DNA of 64,000 nt from an uncultured Aquimarina sp. Its GTDB lineage: Bacteria > Bacteroidota > Bacteroidia > Flavobacteriales > Flavobacteriaceae. Of this stretch, positions 16,821 to 26,309 are shown one piece after another; position 1 is the stretch's first letter, and the number at the start of each line of letters is the position of its first letter. Location: NCBI GenBank assembly GCA_937958985.1, contig CALGLV010000009.1, forward strand, positions 1 through 64,000, written 5' to 3'. The notes beneath the pieces were generated by a model that was not told the origin of the DNA, did no database searches, and saw nothing but the letters and a program-made list of their open reading frames with translations. The translations under genes and the position numbers were made by a program.

Positions 16821-17861
16821 TTACAAGCTCTTTAAAGCATGTATCAACAGTTTATTTTCTTCAGGAGTACCAATGGTAAAACGCAAGGTATTTTCACAAA
16901 GTACTTGTGTAGTTCGGTTACGAATTACGATTCCTTGATCTAATAATTGATTATAACGCTTGGTAGCATTGTCTACTTTTGCTAATATAAAATTAGCTTC
17001 AGATAAATAGATAGTTTCCACAAAAGCAATATTTTTTAAAGCCGCAATCAATACGGTTCTCTCCGCTAAAATAGACGCTATTTCATTTTCAACACTTTTG
17101 GTATCGAGTACACGCTCTAGTGCTTTTTGTTGCGTGAGTTCGTTAACATTATAAGGCGGTTTAATTTTATTTAGAACAGCTATAATTTCTGCGGAAGCAA
17201 AACATAAGCCCAAACGAATACCCGCTAAACCATAAGCTTTAGATAAGGTTTGCGTAACAATTAAATTAGGGTAATTATCAAGTTCAGAGATCCAACTTTC
17301 TTGATTTGAAAAATCGATGTAAGCTTCATCAATAACTACTAAACCATTAAAATTAATTAATAGGTTTTTAATGCTTTCGCTGGAAATTAAATTACCCGTA
17401 GGGTTGTTGGGCGAACATATAAAAAGCAATTTAGAATTAGGTGTTGCCTTATCTAAAATAGCTTTCACGTTAGGTTGAAAATTGGGAAGTAATTCTGTTT
17501 TGCGTTCTTCAACTTCATTAAGATTGGCAAGTACGGTATACATGCCATAGGTAGGAGGTAGGGTTAAAACGTTGTCCTTCTTAGGCTCGCAAAAAGCTCT
17601 GAATAATAAATCCAATACTTCATCACTACCATTACCTAATAATAATTGAGAAGGACTGATATTTTTTTGTTCTGAAATTACTTGTTTTAGGTTTCGCTGC
17701 TGCGGATCGGGATACCGATTAACGCCATTATAAAAAGGATTTTCGTTGGCATCTAAAAATAACATTTTAGAACCGTCGGAAACATATTCATCACGTGCAG
17801 AGCTGTAAGGCTTCATTGCCTTAACATTTTCGCGAATTAGATTATTTATATTGAATTGCAT
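16821..17861 (-). CDS. hisC: histidinol-phosphate aminotransferase
   Basis: A 346-residue class-I PLP aminotransferase. It has the N-terminal LDANENP motif typical of HisC, SPNNPTGN for substrate/cofactor contacts, VVIDEAYIDF with the PLP-contacting Asp and Tyr, and the PLP lysine in TLSKAYGLAGIRLG. It converts imidazole-acetol phosphate to L-histidinol phosphate using glutamate. It is the third gene of hisGDC. In many flavobacteria hisB and others follow; here the next gene downstream is the PIG-L deacetylase, so the rest of the pathway is not in this window. Confidence 0.93.
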   Translation of the reverse strand: MQFNINNLIRENVKAMKPYSSARDEYVSDGSKMLFLDANENPFYNGVNRYPDPQQRNLKQVISEQKNISPSQLLLGNGSDEVLDLLFRAFCEPKKDNVLTLPPTYGMYTVLANLNEVEERKTELLPNFQPNVKAILDKATPNSKLLFICSPNNPTGNLISSESIKNLLINFNGLVVIDEAYIDFSNQESWISELDNYPNLIVTQTLSKAYGLAGIRLGLCFASAEIIAVLNKIKPPYNVNELTQQKALERVLDTKSVENEIASILAERTVLIAALKNIAFVETIYLSEANFILAKVDNATKRYNQLLDQGIVIRNRTTQVLCENTLRFTIGTPEENKLLIHALKSL

Positions 17862-17952
17862 TGTTTTGTTAGTATTGTGTTATAAGTACAAAGAAGGCAG
17901 TACAAAATAGTTTTTATATGTAATACTTTGTACAGCTTCCTTAATACTAATT

Positions 17953-19230
17953 TTATTCATTAAGCCTAAGAGTTACAGCGTTTTTATGCGCTTGTAAACC
18001 TTCGGCCTCGGCCATTAGCTCAATAGCATTACCAATAGTTTGAATACCTTTTTTAGATATTTTTTGAAAAGTCATGTTTTTCATAAAGGTATCTAAATTT
18101 ACACCACTATAATTTTTTGCATAACCATTGGTAGGCAAAGTGTGGTTTGTTCCTGAGGCATAATCACCAGCACTTTCGGGAGTATAATTTCCTATAAAAA
18201 CCGAACCTGCATTGGCTATATTAGCTACGTAAAAATCATCATCTTCGGTACATACAATAAAATGTTCTGGCCCGTATTCATTTATCATCTCCAAAGCAAT
18301 CGTATGGTTTTCAACATAAATTAACTTTGAATTTGCAATAGCAATAGTAGCTATTTCTACTCTTGGTAATTGTGCTAATTGCTTTTCGAGTTCAATTTCA
18401 GTAGCTTCTATCAGCTTTTTAGATGTAGATACTAAAATTACTTGACTATCTTTTCCATGTTCGGCTTGGCTTAATAAATCCGAAGCCACAAAAGCAGGAT
18501 TAGCAGCAGCATCAGCTACAATTAAAAGTTCGCTAGGCCCAGCAGGCATATCAATAGCAACACCGTATTTAGTAGCTAATTGCTTGGCAACGGTAACAAA
18601 CTGATTTCCGGGGCCAAATATTTTATATACTTGAGGTATAGAAGGTGTTCCGAAAGTTAATCCGGCTATAGCTTGTATTCCTCCGACTTTACAAATTTTG
18701 GTAACACCGCACAATTGTGCAGTATATAAAATTGCAGGGTGAATTTTACCTTCGCTATTAGGAGGAGAACATAATACAATTTCTTTACAACCCGCGATTT
18801 TAGCAGGAATCACTAGCATTAATATCGTAGAAAATAAAGGAGCTGTACCTCCTGGGATATACAAACCTACTTTTTGAATAGGTCGTTTTTCTTGCCAGCA
18901 CAATACACCAAGTGAAGTTTCTAATTCAACCTTGTTTGTTTTTTGAGCTTCGTGAAAACGTTCAATATTTCCTTTAGCTAATTGTATAGCCGCTTTTAAC
19001 TCTGAACTTACTAACGTATTTGCTTCTGTAAGTTCAGCATCTGAAACTAAAATAGTATCTAAAGAAACCTTATCGAAACGTTGTGTATATTCATCAATAG
19101 CAATATCACCTTTTTTTTGAATAGCTTCAAAAACTTCGGCAACGGTACCTTCTATGTCGGCAACAGTTTGCGTTGGTCGTTTTAAAATGTTAGCCCATTC
19201 AGATGGAGCAGGGTTATATATTTTATTCAT
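17953..19230 (-). CDS. hisD: histidinol dehydrogenase
   Basis: The 425-residue protein has the full HisD signature: KVGLYIPGGTA, the NAD-binding GPGNQFVTVAKQ, AGPSELLIVAD, the zinc-ligand segment SQAEHGKDSQVILV with its Gln and His, and the C-terminal NHTLPTNG. It oxidises L-histidinol to L-histidine in two NAD-dependent steps. About 90 bases separate it from hisG and hisC; those gaps hold no gene. Confidence 0.94.
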   Translation of the reverse strand: MNKIYNPAPSEWANILKRPTQTVADIEGTVAEVFEAIQKKGDIAIDEYTQRFDKVSLDTILVSDAELTEANTLVSSELKAAIQLAKGNIERFHEAQKTNKVELETSLGVLCWQEKRPIQKVGLYIPGGTAPLFSTILMLVIPAKIAGCKEIVLCSPPNSEGKIHPAILYTAQLCGVTKICKVGGIQAIAGLTFGTPSIPQVYKIFGPGNQFVTVAKQLATKYGVAIDMPAGPSELLIVADAAANPAFVASDLLSQAEHGKDSQVILVSTSKKLIEATEIELEKQLAQLPRVEIATIAIANSKLIYVENHTIALEMINEYGPEHFIVCTEDDDFYVANIANAGSVFIGNYTPESAGDYASGTNHTLPTNGYAKNYSGVNLDTFMKNMTFQKISKKGIQTIGNAIELMAEAEGLQAHKNAVTLRLNE

Positions 19231-19322
19231 TGTTTACTAGGTTGAAACGAGGTATTAAATAATGAGTTCAATCTTTAAATAATAATTTACTCATAAAATG
19301 AACTTAAGTATTTAGTACTAAT

Positions 19323-20183
19323 TTAAAGAACCATTTTCTCAATAGGACAAACCAAAATGCCTTCAGCACCAGCTATTTTTAATTCATCAATTACTTCCCA
19401 AAATTTATGTTTTTGAATTACGGTATGTACGCTAGACCACCCTTCTTCTGCCAAAGGAAGAATTGTAGGGCTTCGCATGCCTGGTAAAATCGCAATTATT
19501 TTATCTAGTTTATCGTTAGGCGCGTTTAGCAATACGTATTTTGAGTTACGCGCTTTTAAAACAGCTTGAATTCTAAACTGAAGTTTTGCTAACAACTCTT
19601 TAGCTTCGTTGCTAATAGATGATGATACCGCCAAAACAGCTTCTGAGGTAAGCATTACTTCTGCTTCTTTCAAATTGTTTTTGAATAAAGTGCTTCCGCT
19701 CGATACAATATCACAAATGGCATCTGCTAAACCAATATTTGGAGCAATTTCTACTGAACCAGATATTTGGTGTATTTCATATTTAATTCCTTTATCTGCT
19801 AAATATTGATGTACCGTATTAGGGTACGAAGTCGCTATTCTTTTACCATCTAAATCTTTAATAGAGTTGTAGGTTGCCTCTTTAGGTACCGCTAATGAAA
19901 CTTTACATTTCGAAAAATTTAACCGCTCAGCAATAGAAATATCTTCGCCTTTTTCTATAAGTACATTTTCTCCAATTATAGCAATATCAACCACACCATC
20001 TCTAAGGTATTGAGGAATATCCCCATTACGAAGAAACATTACTTCCATAGGGAAGTTAGAGGCTTGAGCTTTTAACTGATCTTTACCGTTATCGATCGAA
20101 ATCCCACAGTCTTTTAAAATTTCAATAGAATCTTGATTAAGTCTTCCGCTTTTTTGAATAGCTATCCTAAGTTTTGTTTGCAT
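19323..20183 (-). CDS. hisG: ATP phosphoribosyltransferase, long form
   Basis: The 286-residue length marks the long HisG form with a C-terminal ACT-like regulatory domain (about residues 210-286) that binds histidine for feedback inhibition; no HisZ partner is needed. The start KLRIAIQKSGRL and the DGVVDIAIIGENVL and DIVSSGSTL segments (the last binding PRPP phosphate) are family hallmarks. It commits ATP and PRPP to histidine synthesis. It is first in the operon, and an attenuator lies just upstream, so control is both transcriptional and allosteric. Confidence 0.94.
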   Translation of the reverse strand: MQTKLRIAIQKSGRLNQDSIEILKDCGISIDNGKDQLKAQASNFPMEVMFLRNGDIPQYLRDGVVDIAIIGENVLIEKGEDISIAERLNFSKCKVSLAVPKEATYNSIKDLDGKRIATSYPNTVHQYLADKGIKYEIHQISGSVEIAPNIGLADAICDIVSSGSTLFKNNLKEAEVMLTSEAVLAVSSSISNEAKELLAKLQFRIQAVLKARNSKYVLLNAPNDKLDKIIAILPGMRSPTILPLAEEGWSSVHTVIQKHKFWEVIDELKIAGAEGILVCPIEKMVL

Positions 20184-20223
20184 TGTAACGTATTTATCTG
20201 TGCCGAACTTGTTTTAAAATTAA

Positions 20224-20252
20224 AAACCCGCTTGAATATTTCAAACGGGTTT
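20224..20252 (-). terminator. attenuator terminator of the his operon
   Basis: On the minus strand, AAACCCGTTTGAA pairs with TTCAAGCGGGTTT (13-bp stem with one G-T pair, loop ATA) and runs into a T-rich tract. It lies between the leader peptide and hisG. TTAGTT at the leader stop is complementary to AACTAA next to the 5' arm, giving a possible antiterminator. Confidence 0.82.
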
Positions 20253-20279
20253 AGTTTTGTATATATAAGGTACAATCAA

Positions 20280-20336
20280 CTAACACGCTTGAGCGAGTAC
20301 ATATAAATGATGCTGATGTGTACATATAATATTCAT
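20280..20336 (-). CDS. hisL: his operon leader peptide
   Basis: An 18-residue frame MNIICTHQHHLYVLAQAC. Three histidines in four codons (CAT CAG CAT CAT) are the classic sensor of histidyl-tRNA charging. When histidine is scarce, ribosomes stall here and let an antiterminator form; when it is plentiful the terminator forms before hisG. Position (about 100 bases before hisG), size and the following terminator all fit. No protein homology can be judged at this length. Confidence 0.82.
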   Translation of the reverse strand: MNIICTHQHHLYVLAQAC

Positions 20337-20352
20337 AGTATTAATTAGTGCA

Positions 20353-20360
20353 CAAAAATA
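20353..20360 (-). promoter_or_regulatory. -7 element (TATTTTTG) upstream of the his leader
   Basis: A perfect TAnnTTTG on the minus strand 16 bases before the leader ATG, correctly placed to start the his transcript. No TTG at the ideal upstream spacing. Confidence 0.45.
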
Positions 20361-20472
20361 ATAGAAATCTATCAGTTTAATTACATCCTAAGCTACTTTT
20401 TTAATCATTATTTTACAATAAATGTTACCGAAACTCATTTTTGTATTATTTTAGGCTTAATTCCACGAGTTT

Positions 20473-21807
20473 ATGAAAAGAATAGCATTAGCTTTTAGTA
20501 TACTAGTTATATGGTTTTCCTTATCGGGAAGTTATTACGTGTGCGTAATCAAGGGACTTTGTGATAATTTGATAGAAGAAACTGCATTCGATAATAAAAA
20601 GGGTATAACACAATCAAGTATTAACGAAGTAATAGAGAGTCATTCCGATTTAGATACAACTGAAACAGATGCGGGTGAATTAGCTAACGCCGTTTTAGAC
20701 ACTCTTTATAGTTACCCTTTAGAAATTTATTATGCGAATGAATTGATTACCGATTATGAACGTAATTTTTTGATAAAGCAAAACGATACCGTAGTTATAA
20801 TTCCGGAAGGATTAACTTCTTTTAATCAAACTATTAAAAGTAAGATTAAAGAATCAGATACTATTTTGATTTCTATTTATAGTTATTACAATATTAGTGA
20901 AGATTCGACTATAGCTATTGGTAGAGCCAATTATATTAAGGAGAAATTAAAAGAAGTAAATATTACTGAAGAAATGATAGTCACCGAGTTGCAGCAAACT
21001 GTGATCGGGTTCGATGAAGATGATACATTTGAAGGAGGAATAGAAGTTAACATAGCGTTGCTTGATGAAGAGGGATTAACAGAAAATGAGTATACTACTT
21101 TGGATAAAGAAGGGGTTTTGAATACAGTAGAAAACGATGAGGAAAAAGCTGTGTATGATGAAATAAGGATAGAAAAACCTAAAAGAGTTTCATACACAGT
21201 CGAAACAGAAAAATATTCTGTCGTAAAAAATGCTACTATAATCGAAAAGGAATCAACTGAAATTAAGACGATAGTACAGAAAATTAACATAAATAAGCCT
21301 GCTGTTAAAAAAGTAAATAAATCAGTTGCGAAAAATACAGAAGTTATTCAAATCGTTGAAAATAAAAGGACTCAAGAGTTAAACGCTAAAGCAGCAGTTG
21401 TACAACCTAACTCTAAAACAGTAACCGACGTACAAGCTGTTGTTAACCAAAATACAGTGTCGGTAATTAAGCCTGAAGTAAAAACAACAACAAAACCCAA
21501 AGTAGTAAATTTTATAAAAACCATTACACTTGCAAATACTGCTTTTAAAGGAACAAAATTAAAAGGAGTGGCAGTGGTGAAAAATTTTATTACTGATTAC
21601 AAGAAAGGACAACTTATTTACTTAACGGGTTTTTCAAATGAAAGCCAAAGTACTTTTGATAACTATCAATATGGTTTGACTTTAGCGAACTCGGTAAAAG
21701 GATATTTAAAAAAGCAAGGCATCTCTTACAACAACATTATTATTAATGCTAAGAAACAAGCCCAAGGGAGTAATGTTGAAAAAGGAGTTATACTGCAATT
21801 AAAATAA
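20473..21807 (+). CDS. envelope protein with two OmpA-like segments
   Basis: The 444-residue protein has an N-terminal signal/anchor helix (about residues 5-27). Residues about 120-200 (AIGRANYIKEKLKEVNI and the VNIAL strand) and residues 365-444 (TGFSNESQSTFDNYQYGLTLANSVKGYL) each resemble the OmpA C-terminal fold, where an added helix follows a GxA/S-type repeat of names. Between them lies a Lys/Val/Thr-rich low-complexity linker of about 150 residues. OmpA-like domains bind peptidoglycan, but the usual Asp and Arg contacts are not clear here. It is followed 3 bases later by a small membrane protein. I infer an envelope-structural role. Confidence 0.6.
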   Translation: MKRIALAFSILVIWFSLSGSYYVCVIKGLCDNLIEETAFDNKKGITQSSINEVIESHSDLDTTETDAGELANAVLDTLYSYPLEIYYANELITDYERNFLIKQNDTVVIIPEGLTSFNQTIKSKIKESDTILISIYSYYNISEDSTIAIGRANYIKEKLKEVNITEEMIVTELQQTVIGFDEDDTFEGGIEVNIALLDEEGLTENEYTTLDKEGVLNTVENDEEKAVYDEIRIEKPKRVSYTVETEKYSVVKNATIIEKESTEIKTIVQKININKPAVKKVNKSVAKNTEVIQIVENKRTQELNAKAAVVQPNSKTVTDVQAVVNQNTVSVIKPEVKTTTKPKVVNFIKTITLANTAFKGTKLKGVAVVKNFITDYKKGQLIYLTGFSNESQSTFDNYQYGLTLANSVKGYLKKQGISYNNIIINAKKQAQGSNVEKGVILQLK

Positions 21808-21810
21808 ATT

Positions 21811-22068
21811 ATGTTTGAAAATATGAATCCATTAGACAGGTCTACAGCTTTTATTGAAATTGCTATAATTATTTTTATTTCATTTTTATTGGGGTATTTA
21901 ATAGGTAGAATTCCTTTAGGAGAAAGAAAGAAAGAAGCAAAAAAAAATAAAGAGGAAGAAGAAACGGATCCAAGAGATATAATTAGTGAACCTACGGGAA
22001 TAATGGCTAACCTTACTAGAGATAGAGAAGGAAAGGCAATTGATGCTAACTCTAGTACAAATAATTAA
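21811..22068 (+). CDS. small single-helix membrane protein
   Basis: 85 residues: a short N-terminus, one hydrophobic helix (IAIIIFISFLLGYLIGRI), then a Lys/Glu-rich charged tail. The tail has DPRDIISEPTGIMANLTRDREG, a segment reminiscent of the region before helix-hairpin-helix proteins in flavobacterial envelope operons. Starts three bases after the OmpA-like gene and ends 14 bases before the sugar transporter; co-transcription is likely. No family named. Confidence 0.6.
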   Translation: MFENMNPLDRSTAFIEIAIIIFISFLLGYLIGRIPLGERKKEAKKNKEEEETDPRDIISEPTGIMANLTRDREGKAIDANSSTNN

Positions 22069-22082
22069 TTAGGTTTTACCAA

Positions 22083-23390
22083 ATGACAACAACAACAAGA
22101 ACAACTCAATCTAAAAGCAATTATTTATACCAACTTACTATAATAGGTGTTCTTTTCGCCGTTTTTGGTTTTGTAACTTGGGTAAACGGAATTTTAATTC
22201 CATTTTTAAAAAAGTCTTGTGAGCTAACCGATCAACAAGCTTTTTATGTAACTACTGCTTTTTTTGCAGCTTATTTTTTCTTGTCTACTCCATCTTCATG
22301 GATACTAAGTAAACTAGGAACAAAAAAAGGAATGACCGTTGGTTTAACAATAATGGCCATAGGTTGTTTGGTTTTTGTTTCTGCCGCAGGCGATAGGTCT
22401 TATGGTATATTTTTAACAGGTTTATTTATAGTAGGTATGGGGTTGGCTTTATTACAAACCGCAGCAAATCCTTATGTTAGTTTATTAGGAAATATTGAAT
22501 CGGCAGCTACACGCATAAGTATTATGGGTATATGCAATAAACTAGCAGGGATTCTTGCAAATGTTTTATTAGGTTCTATTCTTTTAAAAAATGCTTCTGA
22601 AATTCAAAATAAATTAGATGTTGTAACTGATGAAGCTGTTAAAAATCAGTTGTTAAATGAATTGGCTAGTAGGGTAGAAGTACCTTATATTATAATGGCT
22701 GTTTTCTTATTAATTATAGCTTTTGTAATTTATAAATCTTCATTACCCGATATAAAAGAACAAGCCTCAGCCGATAGTTCTGGTGTCACTTATTTATCAA
22801 AAGGAAAAACTAGTGTTTTTCAATTTCCACATGTTATTTTAGGTGCTATAGCTATCTTTTTTTATGTAGGAGCCGAAGTTATGGCAGGCGATTTAATAAC
22901 GATTTATGGTAAAAACTTGGGTTTTTCAGAAGATACCTCCAAATTTTTTGCAGTGTTTGGTTTAGTAGGTTTATTGGTGGGATATATAGTAAATATCATT
23001 TTGATTCCTAAATACGTAAAACAAGAAAACTGGTTAATTATATCTACCATTTTAGGAATTATCCTTACGGTAGGCTCTTATTTTTCCACAGGCTCCATAG
23101 CCGTAGGTTGTTTAGCTTCTTTAGGTTTTGCAAACGCAGTAATGTGGCCAGCTATTTTTCCTTTAGGTATACGAGATATTGGACAGTTCTCCAATATCGG
23201 ATCAGCATTGCTTATAATGGGTATTGCAGGAGGAGCAGTTATACCGCCATTTTATGGCTGGCTTTACGAAAATTCAATTTTAGGGTTGGATTTTAAAAGT
23301 GCTTTCGTTTTTGTAATGCTTATATGTTATGTATATATTTTATGGTTTGGTAAACGAGGACATAAAATAGGTTTTCCTATAGCGAAGTAA
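22083..23390 (+). CDS. MFS sugar transporter, FucP/GluP type
   Basis: A 435-residue, 12-helix major-facilitator protein of the FHS group. Evidence: FAVFGFVTWVNGILIPFLKKSC in TM1 (as in FucP and glucose/galactose transporters), the TTAFFAAYFFLSTPS helix, QTAANPYVSLLG in TM4 and the GAEVMAGDLITIYG stretch of TM7. The family imports L-fucose, glucose or galactose with H+ or Na+. No sugar-catabolic gene adjoins it, so the substrate stays open. Confidence 0.85.
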   Translation: MTTTTRTTQSKSNYLYQLTIIGVLFAVFGFVTWVNGILIPFLKKSCELTDQQAFYVTTAFFAAYFFLSTPSSWILSKLGTKKGMTVGLTIMAIGCLVFVSAAGDRSYGIFLTGLFIVGMGLALLQTAANPYVSLLGNIESAATRISIMGICNKLAGILANVLLGSILLKNASEIQNKLDVVTDEAVKNQLLNELASRVEVPYIIMAVFLLIIAFVIYKSSLPDIKEQASADSSGVTYLSKGKTSVFQFPHVILGAIAIFFYVGAEVMAGDLITIYGKNLGFSEDTSKFFAVFGLVGLLVGYIVNIILIPKYVKQENWLIISTILGIILTVGSYFSTGSIAVGCLASLGFANAVMWPAIFPLGIRDIGQFSNIGSALLIMGIAGGAVIPPFYGWLYENSILGLDFKSAFVFVMLICYVYILWFGKRGHKIGFPIAK

Positions 23391-23439
23391 TTGAAAGAAA
23401 TTCTATTGGAGTTTAGAAAATAATTATGTTATTTAAATA

Positions 23440-23478
23440 TAAAAGAGCCTGATTTAGTATATAAATTAGGCTCTTTTA
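23440..23478. terminator. bidirectional terminator between sugar transporter and acs
   Basis: Eleven-base perfect arms TAAAAGAGCCT / AGGCTCTTTTA with partly paired inner bases, between convergent genes. Confidence 0.85.
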
Positions 23479-23498
23479 CATTTAGTTTTAATAAGCTT

Positions 23499-25415
23499 TT
23501 ACTTGCCAAAAGCAACAATAATTTCATCAACCACATCGGGATTTAAAAGCGTTGAAATATCTCCTAAAGCATCCGTTTCGTTAGAAGCTATTTTCCTTAG
23601 AATACGGCGCATAATTTTACCACTACGCGTTTTCGGAAGTCCACCAACAAAAATAATTTTATCAGGTTTCGCAATTGGTCCAATAGTATCGGCTACTAGT
23701 TTTTTTATTTCGCTAGTTAATTTATCAGATTCATTATGCCCTTCATGTAAGGTAATATAAGCACATAAAGCCGTTCCTTTAACTTCATGAGGAAAACCTA
23801 CAATAGCAGATTCAGCAACTAATTCATGCTCGTTAATAGCATTTTCAATCGGTGCTGTACCTAAATTATGACCAGATACAATAACAACATCATCTACCCG
23901 CCCTGTAATACGATAATTTCCTGTGGCATCTCTATAGGCACCATCTCCAGTAAAGTACTTGCCTTTAAACTGAGAAAAATAAACGTTTTTATAACGCTCG
24001 TGATCATTATAAACACTTCGAGCCATTGATGGCCAAGGGAATTTTATAGCTAATCTACCCTCTGCTTGAATAGGTTTTTGTTCAATTTCAATACCATTTT
24101 CGTCCATTAAAGCCAGTTGAACTCCAGGTAAAGGTAAGGTTGCAAAAGTAGGTCGAGTAGGAGTAATACCTGCCAAAGGCGATATCATAATAGCTCCAGT
24201 TTCTGTTTGCCACCACGTATCTACGATAGGGCAGTTTCCATTACCAATATGATCGTTATACCAGTGCCAGGCTTCTTCATTTATAGGTTCGCCAACACTT
24301 CCTAAAATTTTTAATGATTGTAAATTGTGTTTTTTCACATAATCTAAGGGGTGTTTAGCAAGTGCCCTTATCGCTGTAGGAGCGGTATAAAAATGGGTTA
24401 CATTTAGCTTATCACAAATTTCCCAAAACCTTCCGTAATCGGGGTAGCTAGGGATTCCTTCGAACATCACAGTGGTAGCACCGGCACATAAAGGACCATA
24501 AATAATGTAGGAATGACCTGTAATCCAACCAATGTCGGCAGTACACCAATAAATATCATTTTCGTTAGGTTGAAACACATTTTGGAATGTAAAAGTACTA
24601 CCTACCATATACCCACCAGTAGTATGAACCATGCCTTTGGGTTTTCCAGTAGACCCAGAGGTATATAAAATAAATAGCAAGTCTTCGGCATCCATTTCTT
24701 CGGCAGCACAATCTTTAGATACTTTTTGAAGTTCGTCGAACCAAAATTTATCTCGATTGGATTTCATAGGAGTAGGCTCTACTGTACGTCGATAAACAAT
24801 TACGGTTTCAATACTTGGAGTTTGTTTTAGGGCCTCATCGCACATTTCTTTTAAGTTTACCCTTTTATTTCCTCGATAAACCTCGTTAGCGGTAATTAAC
24901 ATTTTACATTCCGAATCGTTAATTCTGCTAGCAATAGCTGTACTAGAAAAACCCGCAAAAACAATAGAATGAACAGCACCAACTCTTGCACAAGCTAACA
25001 TTGCAATAGCAAGTTCCGGTATCATTGGCATGTACAAGCATACGCGATCTCCTTTTTTAATGCCGTTGTTTTTAAGCACATTTGCAAAATGAGAAACTTT
25101 TACATACAGTTGTCGGTAAGTAATGTGACGAGTTTCTTCGTCAGGGTCGTTAGGTTCCCAAATAATAGCTGTTTTATTACCTAATTTTTCTAAATGCCTA
25201 TCTAAACAATTTTCAGTAATATTAAGTTTACCTCCTTTAAACCAACTTACTTTGGGGGTGTTAAAGTCATACTCTAAAGTTTTGTTCCATTTCTTTTTCC
25301 AAAGAAACTGGTTTGCAATTTCGTCCCAGAATTTTTCAGGATTTTCTACACTTTGTTTGTACCATTGTTTGTATTCGGCAAAGCTTTTAATTTGAAGGTT
25401 TTGAGGAATGTGCAT
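23499..25415 (-). CDS. acs: acetyl-CoA synthetase
   Basis: A full-length 638-residue AMP-forming acetate-CoA ligase. It shows the P-loop-like YTSGSTGKPKGMVHTT, the DTWWQTETG adenylate motif, TGDGAYRD hinge and the C-terminal PKTRSGKIMRRILR with the acetylatable catalytic Lys. It turns acetate, CoA and ATP into acetyl-CoA. Only 9 bases separate its start from the end of the membrane-protein gene upstream, so it may be the last gene of the dioxygenase/membrane-protein operon, an unusual setting. It ends at a bidirectional terminator. Confidence 0.95.
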   Translation of the reverse strand: MHIPQNLQIKSFAEYKQWYKQSVENPEKFWDEIANQFLWKKKWNKTLEYDFNTPKVSWFKGGKLNITENCLDRHLEKLGNKTAIIWEPNDPDEETRHITYRQLYVKVSHFANVLKNNGIKKGDRVCLYMPMIPELAIAMLACARVGAVHSIVFAGFSSTAIASRINDSECKMLITANEVYRGNKRVNLKEMCDEALKQTPSIETVIVYRRTVEPTPMKSNRDKFWFDELQKVSKDCAAEEMDAEDLLFILYTSGSTGKPKGMVHTTGGYMVGSTFTFQNVFQPNENDIYWCTADIGWITGHSYIIYGPLCAGATTVMFEGIPSYPDYGRFWEICDKLNVTHFYTAPTAIRALAKHPLDYVKKHNLQSLKILGSVGEPINEEAWHWYNDHIGNGNCPIVDTWWQTETGAIMISPLAGITPTRPTFATLPLPGVQLALMDENGIEIEQKPIQAEGRLAIKFPWPSMARSVYNDHERYKNVYFSQFKGKYFTGDGAYRDATGNYRITGRVDDVVIVSGHNLGTAPIENAINEHELVAESAIVGFPHEVKGTALCAYITLHEGHNESDKLTSEIKKLVADTIGPIAKPDKIIFVGGLPKTRSGKIMRRILRKIASNETDALGDISTLLNPDVVDEIIVAFGK

Positions 25416-25424
25416 AAATATAAT

Positions 25425-26309
25425 TTAAGTTGTTTTGGTTTTTAAAAAGTCATCATTAAAAGGAGATAATACTAATAAAGGAACAATACTTACGCATACG
25501 TAACCAAAATGAACATCTAATACATTTGCAATTCCAATATGCATAAGGATTAAGCCAATACCCCATATTTTATGAAATTTTGGAAAGAAAAAAACTATGA
25601 CAGAAAAAAATTCTAATAGAATTCCTACCCACAATAATATAAAGCCTAATAATTCATGTTCAATAAACCATTTTGCAATTAAATTAGGTTCAAAATAAGT
25701 GTAATTATACTCAATATACCTTGTCATTGCATTCATATCAAAACTCCCTTTATCTCCTTTGAATAAGTGTTTAATAGCAGCGAGTATTTTCCATAATCCA
25801 GAAAGAGAATAAGTTATAAGTAAGCTTCCAATTGCAGAGGCATAAATTAAAGTGTTATTTAAAGCTTTATGTGATTTAAAATCGATAAAGCAAAGAAAAA
25901 ATAAAGGAATAAGTGCAGTATGTAAATTATGATTGATTTTAGGATAAGAGTTAAGAGCACTAAAAAGAAAGAAAAAAGCTATAAAATTAATAATTCTATA
26001 TTTTCTTTGATGTGTATTAAAAAGGGTTATTGTGTTTGAAAAAAAACAAACAACAATAAATATTATTTGCCAAGGAAAATAAGGAAGTATTTGTGTCCAA
26101 AAAACAGCCCATTCAGGATGGGTCATAGGGGTTGTTATGAAAGTTTCTATATTGTAAATATTACTTATTACTACAGTATATAAAATAGTATAGAATACTT
26201 TAGCACAAATTAAGATATTAGAATTAATAGCTTCTGTTTTATCAAAAATTTTATTTTTTCCAATAGTGTATTTCCAAAACCAATGACTTTTAATTGTTTC
26301 TAGATTCAT
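25425..26309 (-). CDS. polytopic membrane protein, HTTM/DoxX-like
   Basis: The 294-residue protein has about seven hydrophobic helices and a short charged C-terminus. The arrangement, with the WKYTIGKNKIFD start and long aromatic helices, resembles the HTTM domain (the membrane part of vitamin K-dependent gamma-carboxylase) or DoxX-like proteins, but I cannot assign either. Its ATG overlaps the end of the preceding gene by 20 bases, showing coupling. Partner genes are a small membrane-anchored protein and a 2OG-Fe(II) oxygenase. Confidence 0.55.
   Translation of the reverse strand: MNLETIKSHWFWKYTIGKNKIFDKTEAINSNILICAKVFYTILYTVVISNIYNIETFITTPMTHPEWAVFWTQILPYFPWQIIFIVVCFFSNTITLFNTHQRKYRIINFIAFFFLFSALNSYPKINHNLHTALIPLFFLCFIDFKSHKALNNTLIYASAIGSLLITYSLSGLWKILAAIKHLFKGDKGSFDMNAMTRYIEYNYTYFEPNLIAKWFIEHELLGFILLWVGILLEFFSVIVFFFPKFHKIWGIGLILMHIGIANVLDVHFGYVCVSIVPLLVLSPFNDDFLKTKTT

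Noticed and set aside
17886-17933. GTACAAAG / CTTTGTAC inverted repeat between hisD and hisC
   Set aside because: Eight-base arms with a 32-base loop in AT-rich DNA are expected by chance; no T-run or link to control.
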